In this document: in pieces, positions 16,241-26,764 of the stretch
How positions within the stretch are numbered: position 1 is the first letter of the stretch
Layout of the letters: the number at the start of each line of letters is the position of its first letter
From: Pseudomonadota bacterium
GTDB lineage: Bacteria > Pseudomonadota > Alphaproteobacteria > Rhizobiales > Phreatobacteraceae
NCBI GenBank assembly: GCA_020161695.1
Contig: JAIUOO010000016.1
Coordinates: forward strand, 1-64,000
Reading direction: 5' to 3'
Length of the DNA: 64,000 nt
The notes under the pieces: model-generated
Told to the model about the DNA's origin: nothing
What the model saw: only the letters and a program-made list of their open reading frames with translations
Database searches by the model: none
Made by a program: the position numbers and the translations under genes

Positions 16241-16909
16241 ATGAGTGCCGAAGACGGCCGCCCACTGGGCCTGACCTGGCGCTACGACCGGGCCGAGATG
16301 ATCGCCGACGGCGTCGTCCATGGCCTCGGCGTGGTCGCGGCGGTCTTCGCGGCCGGCGCTCTGGTCGGCATCGGGCTCTATCGCGCGGAGCTTGCCACCG
16401 TCTCGTCGCTGGTCGTCTATGCCGCGACGCTGATCACGGTCATGGCCATGTCGGCCGCCTACAACATGTGGCCGGTGTCGCGGACCAAGTGGATTTTGCG
16501 CCGTTTCGACCATGCCGCCATCTACCTGCTGATCGCCGGCACCTACACGCCGTTCATGATCCATGCCGGCACGGGCGAGGCCTATGCGATGCTGGCAGGC
16601 GTCTGGGCCGCCGGCCTTGCGGGAGCGGCGCTGAAGCTGGCGGCGCCCGGCCGCTACGACCGCGTCGCCGTGCTGCTCTATCTCGCCATCGCCTGGAGTG
16701 GAGTCGCCATCGCCCATCAGGTCTTCGCGACGCTGCCGATGCCGGCCATCGTCATGCTGGTGGTGGGCGGCCTGATCTATTCGGCCGGGGTGATCTTCCA
16801 CCTGTGGCAGTCGCTGCGCTTCCAGAACGCCATCTGGCACGGATTCGTGCTCGTCGCCGCGGCGTGCCAGTATGTGGCCGTGCTGAACGGCGTCGCGCTC
16901 TCGATCTGA
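16241..16909 (+). CDS. Hemolysin III / PAQR family membrane protein
   Basis: A 222-residue protein with about seven hydrophobic helices. The conserved PAQR features are His in 'GVVHGLG', 'FDHAAIYLLIAGTYTPF' near residue 93, and 'WHGFVL' near the C terminus; these histidines and an acidic residue form the zinc-type site of the family. Bacterial members are annotated as hemolysin III or YqfA, with unclear physiological roles, possibly lipid hydrolysis or membrane homeostasis. ATG 16241. The LysE gene follows 34 bases later. Confidence 0.9.
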   Translation: MSAEDGRPLGLTWRYDRAEMIADGVVHGLGVVAAVFAAGALVGIGLYRAELATVSSLVVYAATLITVMAMSAAYNMWPVSRTKWILRRFDHAAIYLLIAGTYTPFMIHAGTGEAYAMLAGVWAAGLAGAALKLAAPGRYDRVAVLLYLAIAWSGVAIAHQVFATLPMPAIVMLVVGGLIYSAGVIFHLWQSLRFQNAIWHGFVLVAAACQYVAVLNGVALSI

Positions 16910-16943
16910 GCCGCCGGCCGGGCGACCAACAAGAGCGGCCCCG

Positions 16944-17558
16944 ATGGACCTGTCAGGCTTTCTCGTCTTCTGCGGCGTCTATGCCATGGCGACCTTCTCG
17001 CCGGGACCGGCTGTGGCCGCCATCGTCGCGCGCACCCTGGCGGTAGGCCTCGGCCGCACCGCGCCGTTCATCTTCGGGGTGATCGCCGGCGACCTCGTCT
17101 GGTTCGCGCTGGTCGCGCTCGGCCTCGCGGCGCTGGCGCAGAACTTCCAGACGCTGTTCCTCGTCATCAAATATGCCGGCGTCGCCTACCTGCTCTACCT
17201 CGCGTTCAAGCTCTGGACCGCCCCGGCCGACGCGCCGAAGGAAGCCCCGCAGGCGCGCGGCGAGGGCTGGAAGCTGTTCCTCGGCGGCCTCGCCCTGACC
17301 ATGGGCAATGCCAAGGTCATGGTCTTCTTCGTCTCGATCCTGCCGCTGGTGGTCGATCTCGCCGCGCTGACGCCGCTCTTCGCGATGGAACTGGCGGTGA
17401 CGATGATGCTGATCCTCTCGGCGGCCATGTGGACCTATGCGCTGGCGGCGTCCCGCGCGCGCCGGCTCATCTCGAGCCCGCGTGCCATGCGGCTGGTCAA
17501 TCGCGGGACCGGCGCGGTGATGGCGGGAGCGGCGGTGGCCGTCGCGGCGCGAGGGTAG
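16944..17558 (+). CDS. LysE/RhtB family amino acid exporter
   Basis: A 204-residue inner-membrane protein with six predicted helices. The N-terminal 'ATFSPGPAVAAIVART' carries the family's Pro-Gly-Pro signature, and 'YAGVAYLLYLAFKLW' near residue 75 matches the second conserved block. Members export amino acids such as homoserine, threonine or lysine; the substrate cannot be told. It ends at a GC-rich hairpin shared with the convergent pca operon. Confidence 0.9.
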   Translation: MDLSGFLVFCGVYAMATFSPGPAVAAIVARTLAVGLGRTAPFIFGVIAGDLVWFALVALGLAALAQNFQTLFLVIKYAGVAYLLYLAFKLWTAPADAPKEAPQARGEGWKLFLGGLALTMGNAKVMVFFVSILPLVVDLAALTPLFAMELAVTMMLILSAAMWTYALAASRARRLISSPRAMRLVNRGTGAVMAGAAVAVAARG

Positions 17559-17577
17559 CGGGAAGGCGCGGTTGCCC

Positions 17578-17602
17578 CACCTCTCCCCGCCGGGGAGAGG
17601 TG
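17578..17602. repeat. Short palindrome CACCTCTCCCC-GCC-GGGGAGAGGTG
   Basis: A perfect 11-base inverted repeat with a 3-base loop lies between the 3' ends of the LysE gene and pcaG. The same hairpin recurs at 36364-36386 (10-base arms) and 36471-36493. It may work as a bidirectional transcript end, but lacks a T-run. Confidence 0.75.
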
Positions 17603-17618
17603 AAGGCGGTTGCGCCCT

Positions 17619-18233
17619 TCACACGTCGAAGAACACCGTCTCGTCCTCGCCCTGCAGGCGGATGTCGAGGCTGTAGGTCTGGCCGTCGCGCGTCGCGATC
17701 AGCGTCTGGCGGCGGTCGGCGGGAACCAGCGCGAGGATGGCGTCCCCGTCATTCGCGGCCTCGTCGCTGAAATAGAGCCGCGTGTGGAGCTGTTTCAGCA
17801 TGCCGCGCCCGAACACCGCCACGACGAGGTGCGGCGCCTGGTCCCTGCCGCCCGGGCCCGGCACGCGGCCCGGCTTGATGGTCTCGAACCGATAGGTGCC
17901 GTCCGCCTTGGTGTCGGAGCGGCCGAAGCCCATGAACGTGTTGCTGGCGCGCGGGCGCTTGTCGTTCGGATGGGCATAGCGGCCCTCGGCATCGGCCTGC
18001 CAGATCTCGATCATCGCGTCGGGCACCGGCTGGCCCTCGCCGTCGAGCACGCGGCCGGTGACCACGATGTGCTCGCCCGGCGTGCCGCGCGCGGCGACAT
18101 GGCCGTCGGCGGAGACCGGCACGTGCGGATAGGCCTCGCCCGGCGTCAGGCCGTAATGGAAGAACGGGCCGACCGTCTGCGACGGCGAGATGCCGTCCGG
18201 GCGCGTGATGTCCTTGCGGGTCTCAGTGGTCAT
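17619..18233 (-). CDS. pcaG: Protocatechuate 3,4-dioxygenase alpha subunit
   Basis: A 204-residue intradiol dioxygenase subunit. It pairs with PcaH to cleave protocatechuate between its hydroxylated carbons to 3-carboxy-cis,cis-muconate. 'SPSQTVGPFFHYGL' at the N terminus and 'GEGQPVPDAMIEIWQADAEGRYAHP' (in part) are typical. The alpha subunit lacks the full iron ligand set, as expected. Its start overlaps the pcaH stop by 11 bases, so the two are translationally coupled. It is the last gene of the operon. Confidence 0.95.
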   Translation of the reverse strand: MTTETRKDITRPDGISPSQTVGPFFHYGLTPGEAYPHVPVSADGHVAARGTPGEHIVVTGRVLDGEGQPVPDAMIEIWQADAEGRYAHPNDKRPRASNTFMGFGRSDTKADGTYRFETIKPGRVPGPGGRDQAPHLVVAVFGRGMLKQLHTRLYFSDEAANDGDAILALVPADRRQTLIATRDGQTYSLDIRLQGEDETVFFDV

Positions 18234-18933
18234 GCGGCTCTTCCGTGGGGGTCGCGTCGCGGCCGCGAAGCACGATGTCGAACTGGTAGCCGAGCGCCCA
18301 TTCCGGCTGGGTCGTCTCGAGGTCGAAACGGGCGATGAGGCGGTTGCGCGCGCGCTCGTCCGGGATGCCGTTGAAGATCGGGTCGAACGGGAACAGCGGA
18401 TCGCCCGGGAAATACATCTGGGTCACCAGCCGCGACAGGAAGGACGGACCGAAGACCGAGAAATGGATATGGGCGGGCCGCCAGGCATTGTGGTGGTTGC
18501 GCCAGGGATAGGCGCCGGGCTTGACGGTGGTGAAGCGGTAGCGGCCGTCCTCGCCGGTGAGATAGCGGCCGGCGCCGGTGAAGTTCGGATCGAGCGGGGC
18601 GGGGTGCTGGTCGCGGGTGTGGACGTAGCGGCCGGCGGCATTGCACTGCCAGAGCTCGACGAGCGCGCTCGGCACCGGGCGACCGTCCTCGTCCAGCACG
18701 CGGCCAGTGACGATGATCCGCTCGCCGAGCGGCTCGCCGTCATGCTGGCGGGTGAGGTCGGAATCGCTCTCGCGCACCTTGTCGTGACCATAGACCGGGC
18801 CGGTCAGCTCGGAGAGCGTGTGCGGCACGAGGATCAGCGGCTTCGACGGCGCGCGCAGCACCGTGCTCGTATAGGCCGGATGCAGGCTCGGCGGATGGGC
18901 CCTGGTCGATTCCCGCGGCAGGATCAGCGTCAT
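18223..18933 (-). CDS. pcaH: Protocatechuate 3,4-dioxygenase beta subunit
   Basis: A 236-residue iron-binding subunit of protocatechuate 3,4-dioxygenase. By comparison with the Pseudomonas enzyme, the Fe(III) ligands are Tyr103 ('GRYVH'), Tyr142 ('AYPWRN'), His155 and His157 ('PAHIHFS'). All four are present, so the enzyme should be active. The ATG at 18933 gives the usual start 'MTLILPRE'; the frame runs further upstream without coding character. It follows pcaF by about 75 bases. Confidence 0.95.
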   Translation of the reverse strand: MTLILPRESTRAHPPSLHPAYTSTVLRAPSKPLILVPHTLSELTGPVYGHDKVRESDSDLTRQHDGEPLGERIIVTGRVLDEDGRPVPSALVELWQCNAAGRYVHTRDQHPAPLDPNFTGAGRYLTGEDGRYRFTTVKPGAYPWRNHHNAWRPAHIHFSVFGPSFLSRLVTQMYFPGDPLFPFDPIFNGIPDERARNRLIARFDLETTQPEWALGYQFDIVLRGRDATPTEEPHDH

Positions 18934-19008
18934 TGCCGTCGTTTCCTCTGGTTTGTTCTCGTTGCCGCGGACGATGTTGCGCCCCGCCCGCGGTTGCATT
19001 GATCCGCG

Positions 19009-20214
<1,206 letters not shown>

Positions 20215-20233
20215 GGTCGTCTCCTCGGATAGG

Positions 20234-21001
20234 TCAGGCCGCGTGGGCGGCCTTGGTGCGCGCGTGCAGGTCGCGCAGCACGGTGAGTTCGGTGGTGTCG
20301 GGCGCGCGGGTTTCCTTCACCGTGGAGGCGAACTTCACCGGCCAGCCGCAATTGGCCTGGATCTGTTCGCGGGTGACGCCCGGATGGATCGAGGTGACGG
20401 TGAGCTCGCTCGTCTCGGCATCCGGCTCGAAGATGCAGAGATCGGTGATGAGCTGCGTCGGCCCGCGCGTTTTCACGCCCAGCGCCTCGCGCGAGCCCTT
20501 GCCGGTGCCGTGACCGAGCGAGGTGATGAAGGGCAGCTTCTCCATGAAGGCGCGCTGGCCCATGGCCATGATGATGAAGATCTGGCCGCAATTGATGGCG
20601 ATCTCCGGCGCGCCGCCGCCGCCGGGCAGGCGCACCTTGGGCGCGTCGTAGGGACCGACGACGGTGGTGTTGAGATTGGCGAAACGGTCGATCTGCGCGC
20701 CGCCGAGGAAGCCGATGGTGATGCGCCCGCCCTGCAGCCAGTAGCGGAACATCTCGGGCACCGAGACAGTGGTCAGCGCGGTGTCGCAGAGCTCGCCGTC
20801 GCCGATGGAGAGCGGCAGGACGGAGGGACGGGTGGACAGCGTGCCGCTCTCGTAGATCAGCGTGATCTTCGGCGCGTGAGTGAGGCGCGCGAGGTTGCAG
20901 GCGGCGGAGGGTGCGCCGATCCCGACGAAGCAGACATCCTCGTTGGTCAGCAGCCGCGCCGCGGCGATGGTCATGATCTCGTTGGGGGTGTGGTCGGTCA
21001 T
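20234..21001 (-). CDS. pcaJ: CoA-transferase subunit B, probable 3-oxoadipate CoA-transferase
   Basis: A 255-residue subunit of a class I CoA-transferase. The 'LIYESGTLS' segment near residue 55 contains the Glu that carries CoA in the glutaconate-type families. 'LPGGGGAPEIA' is the glycine-rich loop. It is longer than classical PcaJ and resembles the GctB/CatJ branch. With the upstream A subunit it likely activates 3-oxoadipate using succinyl-CoA, the step before PcaF. ATG 21001 is taken over an upstream frame opening within the previous gene's end. Confidence 0.85.
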   Translation of the reverse strand: MTDHTPNEIMTIAAARLLTNEDVCFVGIGAPSAACNLARLTHAPKITLIYESGTLSTRPSVLPLSIGDGELCDTALTTVSVPEMFRYWLQGGRITIGFLGGAQIDRFANLNTTVVGPYDAPKVRLPGGGGAPEIAINCGQIFIIMAMGQRAFMEKLPFITSLGHGTGKGSREALGVKTRGPTQLITDLCIFEPDAETSELTVTSIHPGVTREQIQANCGWPVKFASTVKETRAPDTTELTVLRDLHARTKAAHAA

Positions 21002-21014
21002 CTCTGTCGTCCCC

Positions 21015-21866
21015 TCACTCGGCCGCGACCGCGAAGCGGCGGGCATGGGCCTCGAACGATTCCGGCCCCTTGTTCATGACGTTCTCGTCCATCCACTTCA
21101 GGAACGTCTCCTTGTCGCGAGCGATCTTGTCCCAGGCGATGTAGAAGGCGTTGTCGCGCTTGTAATAGCCCTGCGCGTAGGAGGGATGGGCGCCGCCCGG
21201 CACCTTGGCGATGGCGCCGACCGTCCAGGACGGCAGGATCACCGCATTGGCGTTGCGCGGGCCGAAATCCTCGACGATCTCCTCGACCGTGACCACCGAG
21301 CGCTTCGCCGCCAGAACGGCTTCCTTCTGCACGCCGACAATGCCCTCCAGCATCACATTGCCCTCGCGGTCGGCCTTCAGCGCATGGATGATCGACACGT
21401 CCGGCCGCACTGCCGGCACGGTCGCCAGCACCTCGCCAGTATAGGGGCAGGTGACCGAGCGGATGTTCGGATTGACCTTCGGCAGATCGACGCCCTTGTA
21501 GCCGCGGAACACCGCGAAGGGCAGGTTAGCCGCGCCCGCCTCGAAGGCATTGGCCATGGCGGCGTGGGAATGTTCCTCGATGGCGAGACGGCCGGCCTCG
21601 ATCTCCTCGCGCACCCGGTGCAGCGAGCCGACGCCGGGATTGCCGGCCCAGGAGAAGACGAGCTTCCTGGCGAGGCCCATGCCGACGATCTGGTCGTAGA
21701 GGATGTCGGGGGTCATGCGGATCAGCGTCAGATCCTTCTTGCCCTGGCGGATCACCTCGTGGCCGGCGGCATAGGGGATCAGATGCGTGAAGCCCTCCAT
21801 CGCGACGGTGTCACCGTCGCGGACCGCGCCGGCGATCGCCGCGCTGAGGGACATGAACTCGGCCAT
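21015..21866 (-). CDS. pcaI: CoA-transferase subunit A, probable 3-oxoadipate CoA-transferase
   Basis: A 283-residue subunit A of a glutaconate-type CoA-transferase. 'MEGFTHLIPYAAGHEVIRQ' (in part) and 'VFSWAGNPGVGSLHR' match the GctA/CatI/IpdA branch rather than the shorter classical PcaI. The pca genes downstream make 3-oxoadipate the likely acceptor; other dicarboxylates are possible. It is the first gene of the pcaI-J-F-H-G operon, 13 bases before pcaJ, and its promoter should lie in the divergent region up to 22315. Confidence 0.85.
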   Translation of the reverse strand: MAEFMSLSAAIAGAVRDGDTVAMEGFTHLIPYAAGHEVIRQGKKDLTLIRMTPDILYDQIVGMGLARKLVFSWAGNPGVGSLHRVREEIEAGRLAIEEHSHAAMANAFEAGAANLPFAVFRGYKGVDLPKVNPNIRSVTCPYTGEVLATVPAVRPDVSIIHALKADREGNVMLEGIVGVQKEAVLAAKRSVVTVEEIVEDFGPRNANAVILPSWTVGAIAKVPGGAHPSYAQGYYKRDNAFYIAWDKIARDKETFLKWMDENVMNKGPESFEAHARRFAVAAE

Positions 21867-22315
21867 GACCTGCCCTTACCTGTTGTCGCGTTTCCGCTTC
21901 CGTCCTCGCGCCGGAGGTTGGTTCTGTCAAGTGCGATATTCGGATCGGTGTGCGCTTAGCGAACGTTGCGGACGTAGGGCCTGATTCTGCGGCTTGGCGC
22001 GGGGCAGAATGGGAGACCTGCAAATTGGCTGCTCGCGCGGCCGCCGGGCCGGCTTCGGCCGAGGCGATGGGCGGCCCTGTGCCCAAAGACCGGGCCTGCT
22101 GCCGAATGAGGCGCCTGCCGCCCGGGCCGGCGGCACCATTCTGTCCCATCGATACGACATTCCCCGGAAAAGCCCTTATGGCACGGCGCTTGCCACGCGT
22201 TACCGTGAGCGACCGGAGCGGCGTCGGCAGGTCAGCCGATTCCAACGGCGAATCCAAACCCCCGGCTCACGGGACGAAGTCCGGAGCTGCAGGGGTTCCA
22301 GGGGAGAATGACACT
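21867..22315. other. Divergent control region between pca operon and ABC transporter
   Basis: No gene is supported here, though the transporter frame stays open upstream of its start. On the minus strand a TTGACA occurs at 21930-21925, a possible -35 for the pca operon, but the -10 position is poor. The nearby 'GTGCGATATTCGGATCGGTG' region contains imperfect repeats that could bind a regulator. No PcaQ- or IclR-type regulator gene is present in the window. Confidence 0.35.
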
Positions 22316-23917
22316 ATGGACCGCAGGACTTTCATCAGGGCCGGCGCTGGCGCCGGTCTCGTAGCGGCCTCGGGCGGCCTGTCCGCCCCGGCCATCGGGC
22401 AGGGCGCGGCGGCGAAGACGCTGCGCTTCGTGCCGCAGGCCAATCTCGCCAATTTCGACCCGATCTGGGGGACGCAATATGTCGTCCGCAACGCGGCCGC
22501 TCTGGTCTGGGATACGCTCTACGGCGTCGACGCCAATCTCGTGCCGCAGCGCCAGATGGTCGATTCCGAGGAGGTCTCCTCCGATGGCCTGACCTGGACG
22601 TTCAAGCTCCGCTCGGGCCTCAAGTTCCACGACGGCACGCCGGTCCTGGCCAAGGACTGCGTCGCCAGCCTCGTCCGCTGGTCGTTCCGCGATCCCATGG
22701 GCCTGATGATCAAGGCGATCCAGGAGGAGATCGTCGCGGTCGATGACACCACCTTCCGCTGGCGCCTGAAGAGGCCCTATCCGAAGATGCTGCTGGCGCT
22801 CGGCAAGAACAACTCGCCCTGCTCCTTCATCATGCCGGAGCGCATCGCCAAGACCGACCCGTTCCAGCAGATCACCGAATATGTCGGCTCCGGCCCGATG
22901 AAGTTCGTCCGCGGCGACTGGGTGCCCGGCGCCAAGGCCGTGTTCGAGAAATTCGCCGACTACGTGCCGCGCGCGGAGCCGGCGTCCTGGCTCGCCGGCG
23001 GCAAGCGGATGCTGGTCGACCGGATCGAATGGGTGATCATGCCCGACCCGGCCACCGCCTCGGCGGCGCTGCAGAACGGCGAGATCGACTGGTGGGAGAA
23101 CCCGATCGCCGACCTCGTGCCGGTGCTGAAGCGCAACCGCAACATCCGCGTCGATATCGGCGACCCGCTCGGCAATATCGGCGCCTTCCGCCTCAACCAC
23201 CTGCATCCGCCGTTCAACGACGTGCGCGCGCGGCGGGCGATCCTCATGGCGCTCGACCAGGAGGAGTTCATGCGGGCCATCGTCGGCTCGGACGACAACC
23301 TCTGGAAGCCGCTGCCCGGCTATTTCACGCCCGGCACGCCCCTCTACAACGAGGAGGGCGGCGAAATCCTCAAGGGCCGCCGCGACATCGAGGGCGCGAA
23401 GCGCCTGCTCGCCGAGAGCGGCTACAAGGGCGAGCCGGTGACCATGGTCGTGGCGCAGGACCAGCCGGTGACCAAGGCGCAGGGCGACGTCGCGCACCAG
23501 TTGCTGAAGCGAATCGGCATGAACGTCGATTTCGTCGCCACCGACTGGGGCACCACCGGCCAGCGTCGCGCGCTGAAGTCCCCGCCGGCGCAGGGCGGCT
23601 GGAACATCTTCTTCTCGTGGCATGCTGGCGCCGACTGCATCAACCCCGCCGCCTACACGGCGATCCGGGCAAACGGCGACGGCGCCTGGTTCGGCTGGCC
23701 GAACATCCCGGCGGTCGAGCAGCAGGTCGCCAACTGGTTCGAGGCCAAGAACCTCGACGAGGAGAAGGCGGCCATGCGCGCGCTCAACAAGGCGGCGCTT
23801 GACAATGTCGTCTATGTGCCGCCCGGCTTCTTCCTGACCTACACGGCCTGGCGCAGCAATGTCAGCGGCATCACCAAGGGACCGCTGCCGTTCTTCTGGA
23901 ACGTCGCCAAGGCCTGA
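22316..23917 (+). CDS. ABC transporter substrate-binding protein, family 5 (peptide/opine type)
   Basis: A 533-residue exported binding protein with a twin-arginine-like signal ('MDRRTFIRAGAGAGLVAAS') ending near 'APAIGQG'. Family 5 signatures include 'LTWTFKLRSGLKFHDGTPV' near residue 95 (in part) and 'YVGSGPMKFV'. Substrates range over peptides, opines, sugars and aromatic-derived compounds. GGGGAG about 9 bases upstream supports ATG 22316. Two permease genes follow, but no ATPase. The divergent pca operon raises the possibility of an aromatic or related ligand. Confidence 0.88.
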   Translation: MDRRTFIRAGAGAGLVAASGGLSAPAIGQGAAAKTLRFVPQANLANFDPIWGTQYVVRNAAALVWDTLYGVDANLVPQRQMVDSEEVSSDGLTWTFKLRSGLKFHDGTPVLAKDCVASLVRWSFRDPMGLMIKAIQEEIVAVDDTTFRWRLKRPYPKMLLALGKNNSPCSFIMPERIAKTDPFQQITEYVGSGPMKFVRGDWVPGAKAVFEKFADYVPRAEPASWLAGGKRMLVDRIEWVIMPDPATASAALQNGEIDWWENPIADLVPVLKRNRNIRVDIGDPLGNIGAFRLNHLHPPFNDVRARRAILMALDQEEFMRAIVGSDDNLWKPLPGYFTPGTPLYNEEGGEILKGRRDIEGAKRLLAESGYKGEPVTMVVAQDQPVTKAQGDVAHQLLKRIGMNVDFVATDWGTTGQRRALKSPPAQGGWNIFFSWHAGADCINPAAYTAIRANGDGAWFGWPNIPAVEQQVANWFEAKNLDEEKAAMRALNKAALDNVVYVPPGFFLTYTAWRSNVSGITKGPLPFFWNVAKA

Positions 23918-23978
23918 CGCTGATCGGCGGGACGGCGGGCTTCGCGCCTGCCGTCCCGCTCCCTGAAAGGCAGGCCCG

Positions 23979-24920
23979 ATGCTGACCTATATTCTGCGGC
24001 GGATACTCGCGACGATCCCGGTCATGGCGGTCGTCGCGCTGTTCGTGTTCTCGCTGTTGTACATCGCGCCCGGCGATCCCGCGGCGGTCATCGCGGGCGA
24101 TCAGGCGACGCCCGAGGATGTCGAGAAGATCCGCCAGAGCCTCGGGCTCGACCGGCCGTTCCTGGTGCGGTTCGGCGAATGGGTGTGGCAGATCGCCAGG
24201 TTCGACCTCGGCACCTCGATCTTCACGGGACTGCCGGTGACGCAGCTGATCGCGCAGCGGGTCGAGCCGACCCTGTCGCTGATGGTGGTGACGCTGATCC
24301 TCGCCATCGTGGTCGCCGTGCCGATGGGCGTGCTGGCGGCGTGGCAGGCGGGAACCTGGGTCGACCGGACCATCATGGCCTTCGCCGTGTTCGGCTTCTC
24401 GGTGCCGGTCTTCGTCGTCGGCTACATCCTCGCCTACATCTTCGCCCTCGAACTCGACTGGCTGCCCGTGCAGGGCTACACGCCGATCGCGCAAGGGGTG
24501 AAGCCCTGGCTCGAGAACCTCATCCTGCCGGCGGTGGCGCTCGGCTGTGTCTATGTCGCGCTGATCGCCCGCATCACTCGCGCGACCATGCTCGAAGTGC
24601 TGCAGCAGGACTATATCCGCACCGCGCGCGCCAAGGGCGTCAGCCAGCGCGACGTACTGTTCCTCCACGCCCTGAAGAATGCGGCGGTGCCGATCGTCAC
24701 GGTGATCGGCATCGGCGTGGCGCTGCTGATCGGCGGGGCGGTGGTCACCGAGAGCGTCTTCGCCATTCCCGGCCTCGGGCGGCTGACGGTGGATGCGATC
24801 CTGCGCCGCGACTATCCGGTGATCCAGGGCCTCGTCCTGCTGTTCTCCTTCGTCTACGTGCTGGTCAACCTGATGGTCGACCTCGTCTATACCCTCGTCG
24901 ATCCGAGGATCCGCTATTGA
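23979..24920 (+). CDS. ABC transporter permease, DppB/OppB type
   Basis: A 313-residue inner-membrane permease with six helices. It starts 'MLTYILRRILATIPV', a hallmark of DppB-type subunits, and contains the EAA-type loop 'DYIRTARAKGVSQRDVLFLHALKNA' (in part) that contacts the ATPase. It lies 61 bases after the binding protein; the next permease overlaps its stop. Confidence 0.92.
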   Translation: MLTYILRRILATIPVMAVVALFVFSLLYIAPGDPAAVIAGDQATPEDVEKIRQSLGLDRPFLVRFGEWVWQIARFDLGTSIFTGLPVTQLIAQRVEPTLSLMVVTLILAIVVAVPMGVLAAWQAGTWVDRTIMAFAVFGFSVPVFVVGYILAYIFALELDWLPVQGYTPIAQGVKPWLENLILPAVALGCVYVALIARITRATMLEVLQQDYIRTARAKGVSQRDVLFLHALKNAAVPIVTVIGIGVALLIGGAVVTESVFAIPGLGRLTVDAILRRDYPVIQGLVLLFSFVYVLVNLMVDLVYTLVDPRIRY

Positions 24921-25816
24921 CCGCGCATAGCCCCGACACCTCCGCTTCCATCGACGTCGCCGAACCGGCCGTCGTCCGCCGGCGCATGACCCCCCTCCGC
25001 TTCGTCCGCCGCTACCCGACCATCACGATCGGAACGGTGATCCTGTTCGCGGTGGTGTTCATCGCCGTCTTCGCGCCCTTCCTCGGCACGACCGATCCGA
25101 CGGCGATCTCGACGCGGCTGCGGACGCGCGAACCCTCGGCCCAGTTCTGGTTCGGCACCGACATGCTCGGCCGCGACATCTATTCGCGCGTGCTCTACGG
25201 CACCCGCGTCTCGCTGATCGTCGGCTTCTCGGTCGCGATCCTTGCCTCCGTCGGCGGGCTGATCATCGGCCTGATCTCGGGCTATCTGCGCAAGGTGGAC
25301 GCGATCCTGATGCGCGTGATGGACGGCATCATGTCGATCCCTTCGATCCTGCTCGCGGTGGCGCTGATGGCGCTGACCCGAGGCTCGGTCGGCAACGTCA
25401 TCCTCGCCATCACCATCGCGGAGATTCCGCGTGTCTCGCGCCTCGTGCGCGGCGTCGTGCTGTCCCTGCGCGAGCAGCCCTATGTCGATGCCGCCATCGC
25501 GTCCGGCACCTCGACGCCGGTGATCATCGTCAAGCACATCCTGCCGAACACGCTGGCGCCGATCATCGTCCAGGCGACCTATATCTGCGCCGCCGCCATG
25601 ATCACCGAGGCGATCCTGTCGTTCATCGGCGCCGGCACGCCGCCGATCATCCCGTCCTGGGGCAACATCATGGCCGAGGGCCGCGCGCTCTGGCAGGTCA
25701 AGTTCTACATCGTCCTGTTCCCCGCCCTGTTCCTTTCCGTCACGGTGCTTGCGGTGAACCTGCTCGGCGACGGTCTGCGCGACGCGCTCGATCCGCGCCT
25801 GGCGAAGCAGTTTTGA
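24917..25816 (+). CDS. ABC transporter permease, DppC/OppC type
   Basis: A 299-residue inner-membrane permease. The DppC features are 'FGTDMLGRDIYSRVLYGTR' near residue 80 (in part), 'MDGIMSIPSILLAV', and the C-terminal 'NLLGDGLRDALDPR'. The TTG at 24917 overlaps the dppB stop and has GAGGA about 8 bases upstream; ATG 24986 is an alternative, which would remove a 23-residue polar leader. The usual DppD/DppF ATPases do not follow; the next gene is unrelated. Confidence 0.88.
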   Translation: MTAHSPDTSASIDVAEPAVVRRRMTPLRFVRRYPTITIGTVILFAVVFIAVFAPFLGTTDPTAISTRLRTREPSAQFWFGTDMLGRDIYSRVLYGTRVSLIVGFSVAILASVGGLIIGLISGYLRKVDAILMRVMDGIMSIPSILLAVALMALTRGSVGNVILAITIAEIPRVSRLVRGVVLSLREQPYVDAAIASGTSTPVIIVKHILPNTLAPIIVQATYICAAAMITEAILSFIGAGTPPIIPSWGNIMAEGRALWQVKFYIVLFPALFLSVTVLAVNLLGDGLRDALDPRLAKQF

Positions 25817-26003
25817 GGCAAACCGGGGCACATCGACGACGCGGCAGGGGCGCCCGGACCGGCTCGCCCGGCCGCGACACGACCGCGCGGCCCGCTGGCG
25901 ATCCGAAAAAAATGCCTTATTTGTGCGTCCGAGTGCGGATAGACTATGGACCCGTTCGCGGATTATCGCGTGGGTCGAGCTCCGCTCCCGAAAGACGGCC
26001 GCC

Positions 26004-26741
26004 ATGAACAACGCATTCGACATCTATACGATCATCTTCCTCGCCCTTGCGGTGTTCATCTTCTTCCGGCTGCGCAGCGTGCTGGGGACGAAAACCGGCT
26101 CCGAGCGCGATCCGTTCCGGCCGCGCGACAACAACAATCGCGAGATGGGCGGCCGGGACGGCGGCCCGGGCGCGCAGCCCCCGGGCGAGGTCATCCCGAT
26201 GCCGGCCCGCAACGGCGCCGCGCCGCCGCCCTTCCCCGTGGCCGATCCGTCCGAGCCGCGCTGGGGCGACATCGCGCCGCCCGGCTCGCCGCTGGCGCGC
26301 GGTTTCGACGCCATCGCCTCGCGCGACGCCTCGTTCGAGCCTGCCGGCTTCGTCGGCGGCGCCAAGGCGGCCTATGAGATGATCGTGCTCGCCTTCGCCT
26401 CCGGCGACCGCAAGACCCTGCGCGACCTGCTCGCCAAGGACGTGTTCGACGGTTTCGAGGCAGCGATCCGCGACCGCGAGAGCCGTGGCGAGAGCGTCGA
26501 GACCCGCTTCGTCGGCATCGAGAAGGCCGGGATCACCGACGCGCAGCTGCGCGGCGACCAGGCGCAGGTGACGCTGAAATTCGTCTCGCAGCTGGTCACC
26601 GCGACCCGCGACCGTGGCGGCAATGTCGTCGACGGCTCGCCCGATCGCGTCACCGACGTGACCGATGTCTGGACCTTCGCGCGCAATGTGACGGATCGCG
26701 ACCCGAACTGGCGCCTGATCGCCACCGAAGCCGGCGCCTGA
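26004..26741 (+). CDS. Tim44/TimA family protein
   Basis: A 245-residue protein with an N-terminal hydrophobic helix ('IYTIIFLALAVFIFFRL', residues 7-23), a Pro/Arg/Gly-rich linker to about residue 100, and a C-terminal Tim44-like domain ('FVGGAKAAYEMIVLAFASGD', 'VTDVWTFARN', 'PNWRLIATE'). Bacterial TimA proteins are membrane-anchored homologues of mitochondrial Tim44, probably periplasmic or envelope adaptors. ATG 26004 places the helix at the N terminus. It begins a run with mltA and smr that I recall in rhizobial genomes. Confidence 0.88.
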   Translation: MNNAFDIYTIIFLALAVFIFFRLRSVLGTKTGSERDPFRPRDNNNREMGGRDGGPGAQPPGEVIPMPARNGAAPPPFPVADPSEPRWGDIAPPGSPLARGFDAIASRDASFEPAGFVGGAKAAYEMIVLAFASGDRKTLRDLLAKDVFDGFEAAIRDRESRGESVETRFVGIEKAGITDAQLRGDQAQVTLKFVSQLVTATRDRGGNVVDGSPDRVTDVTDVWTFARNVTDRDPNWRLIATEAGA

Positions 26742-26764
26742 TCCAGCGCCGGAGCGGAACCCCC

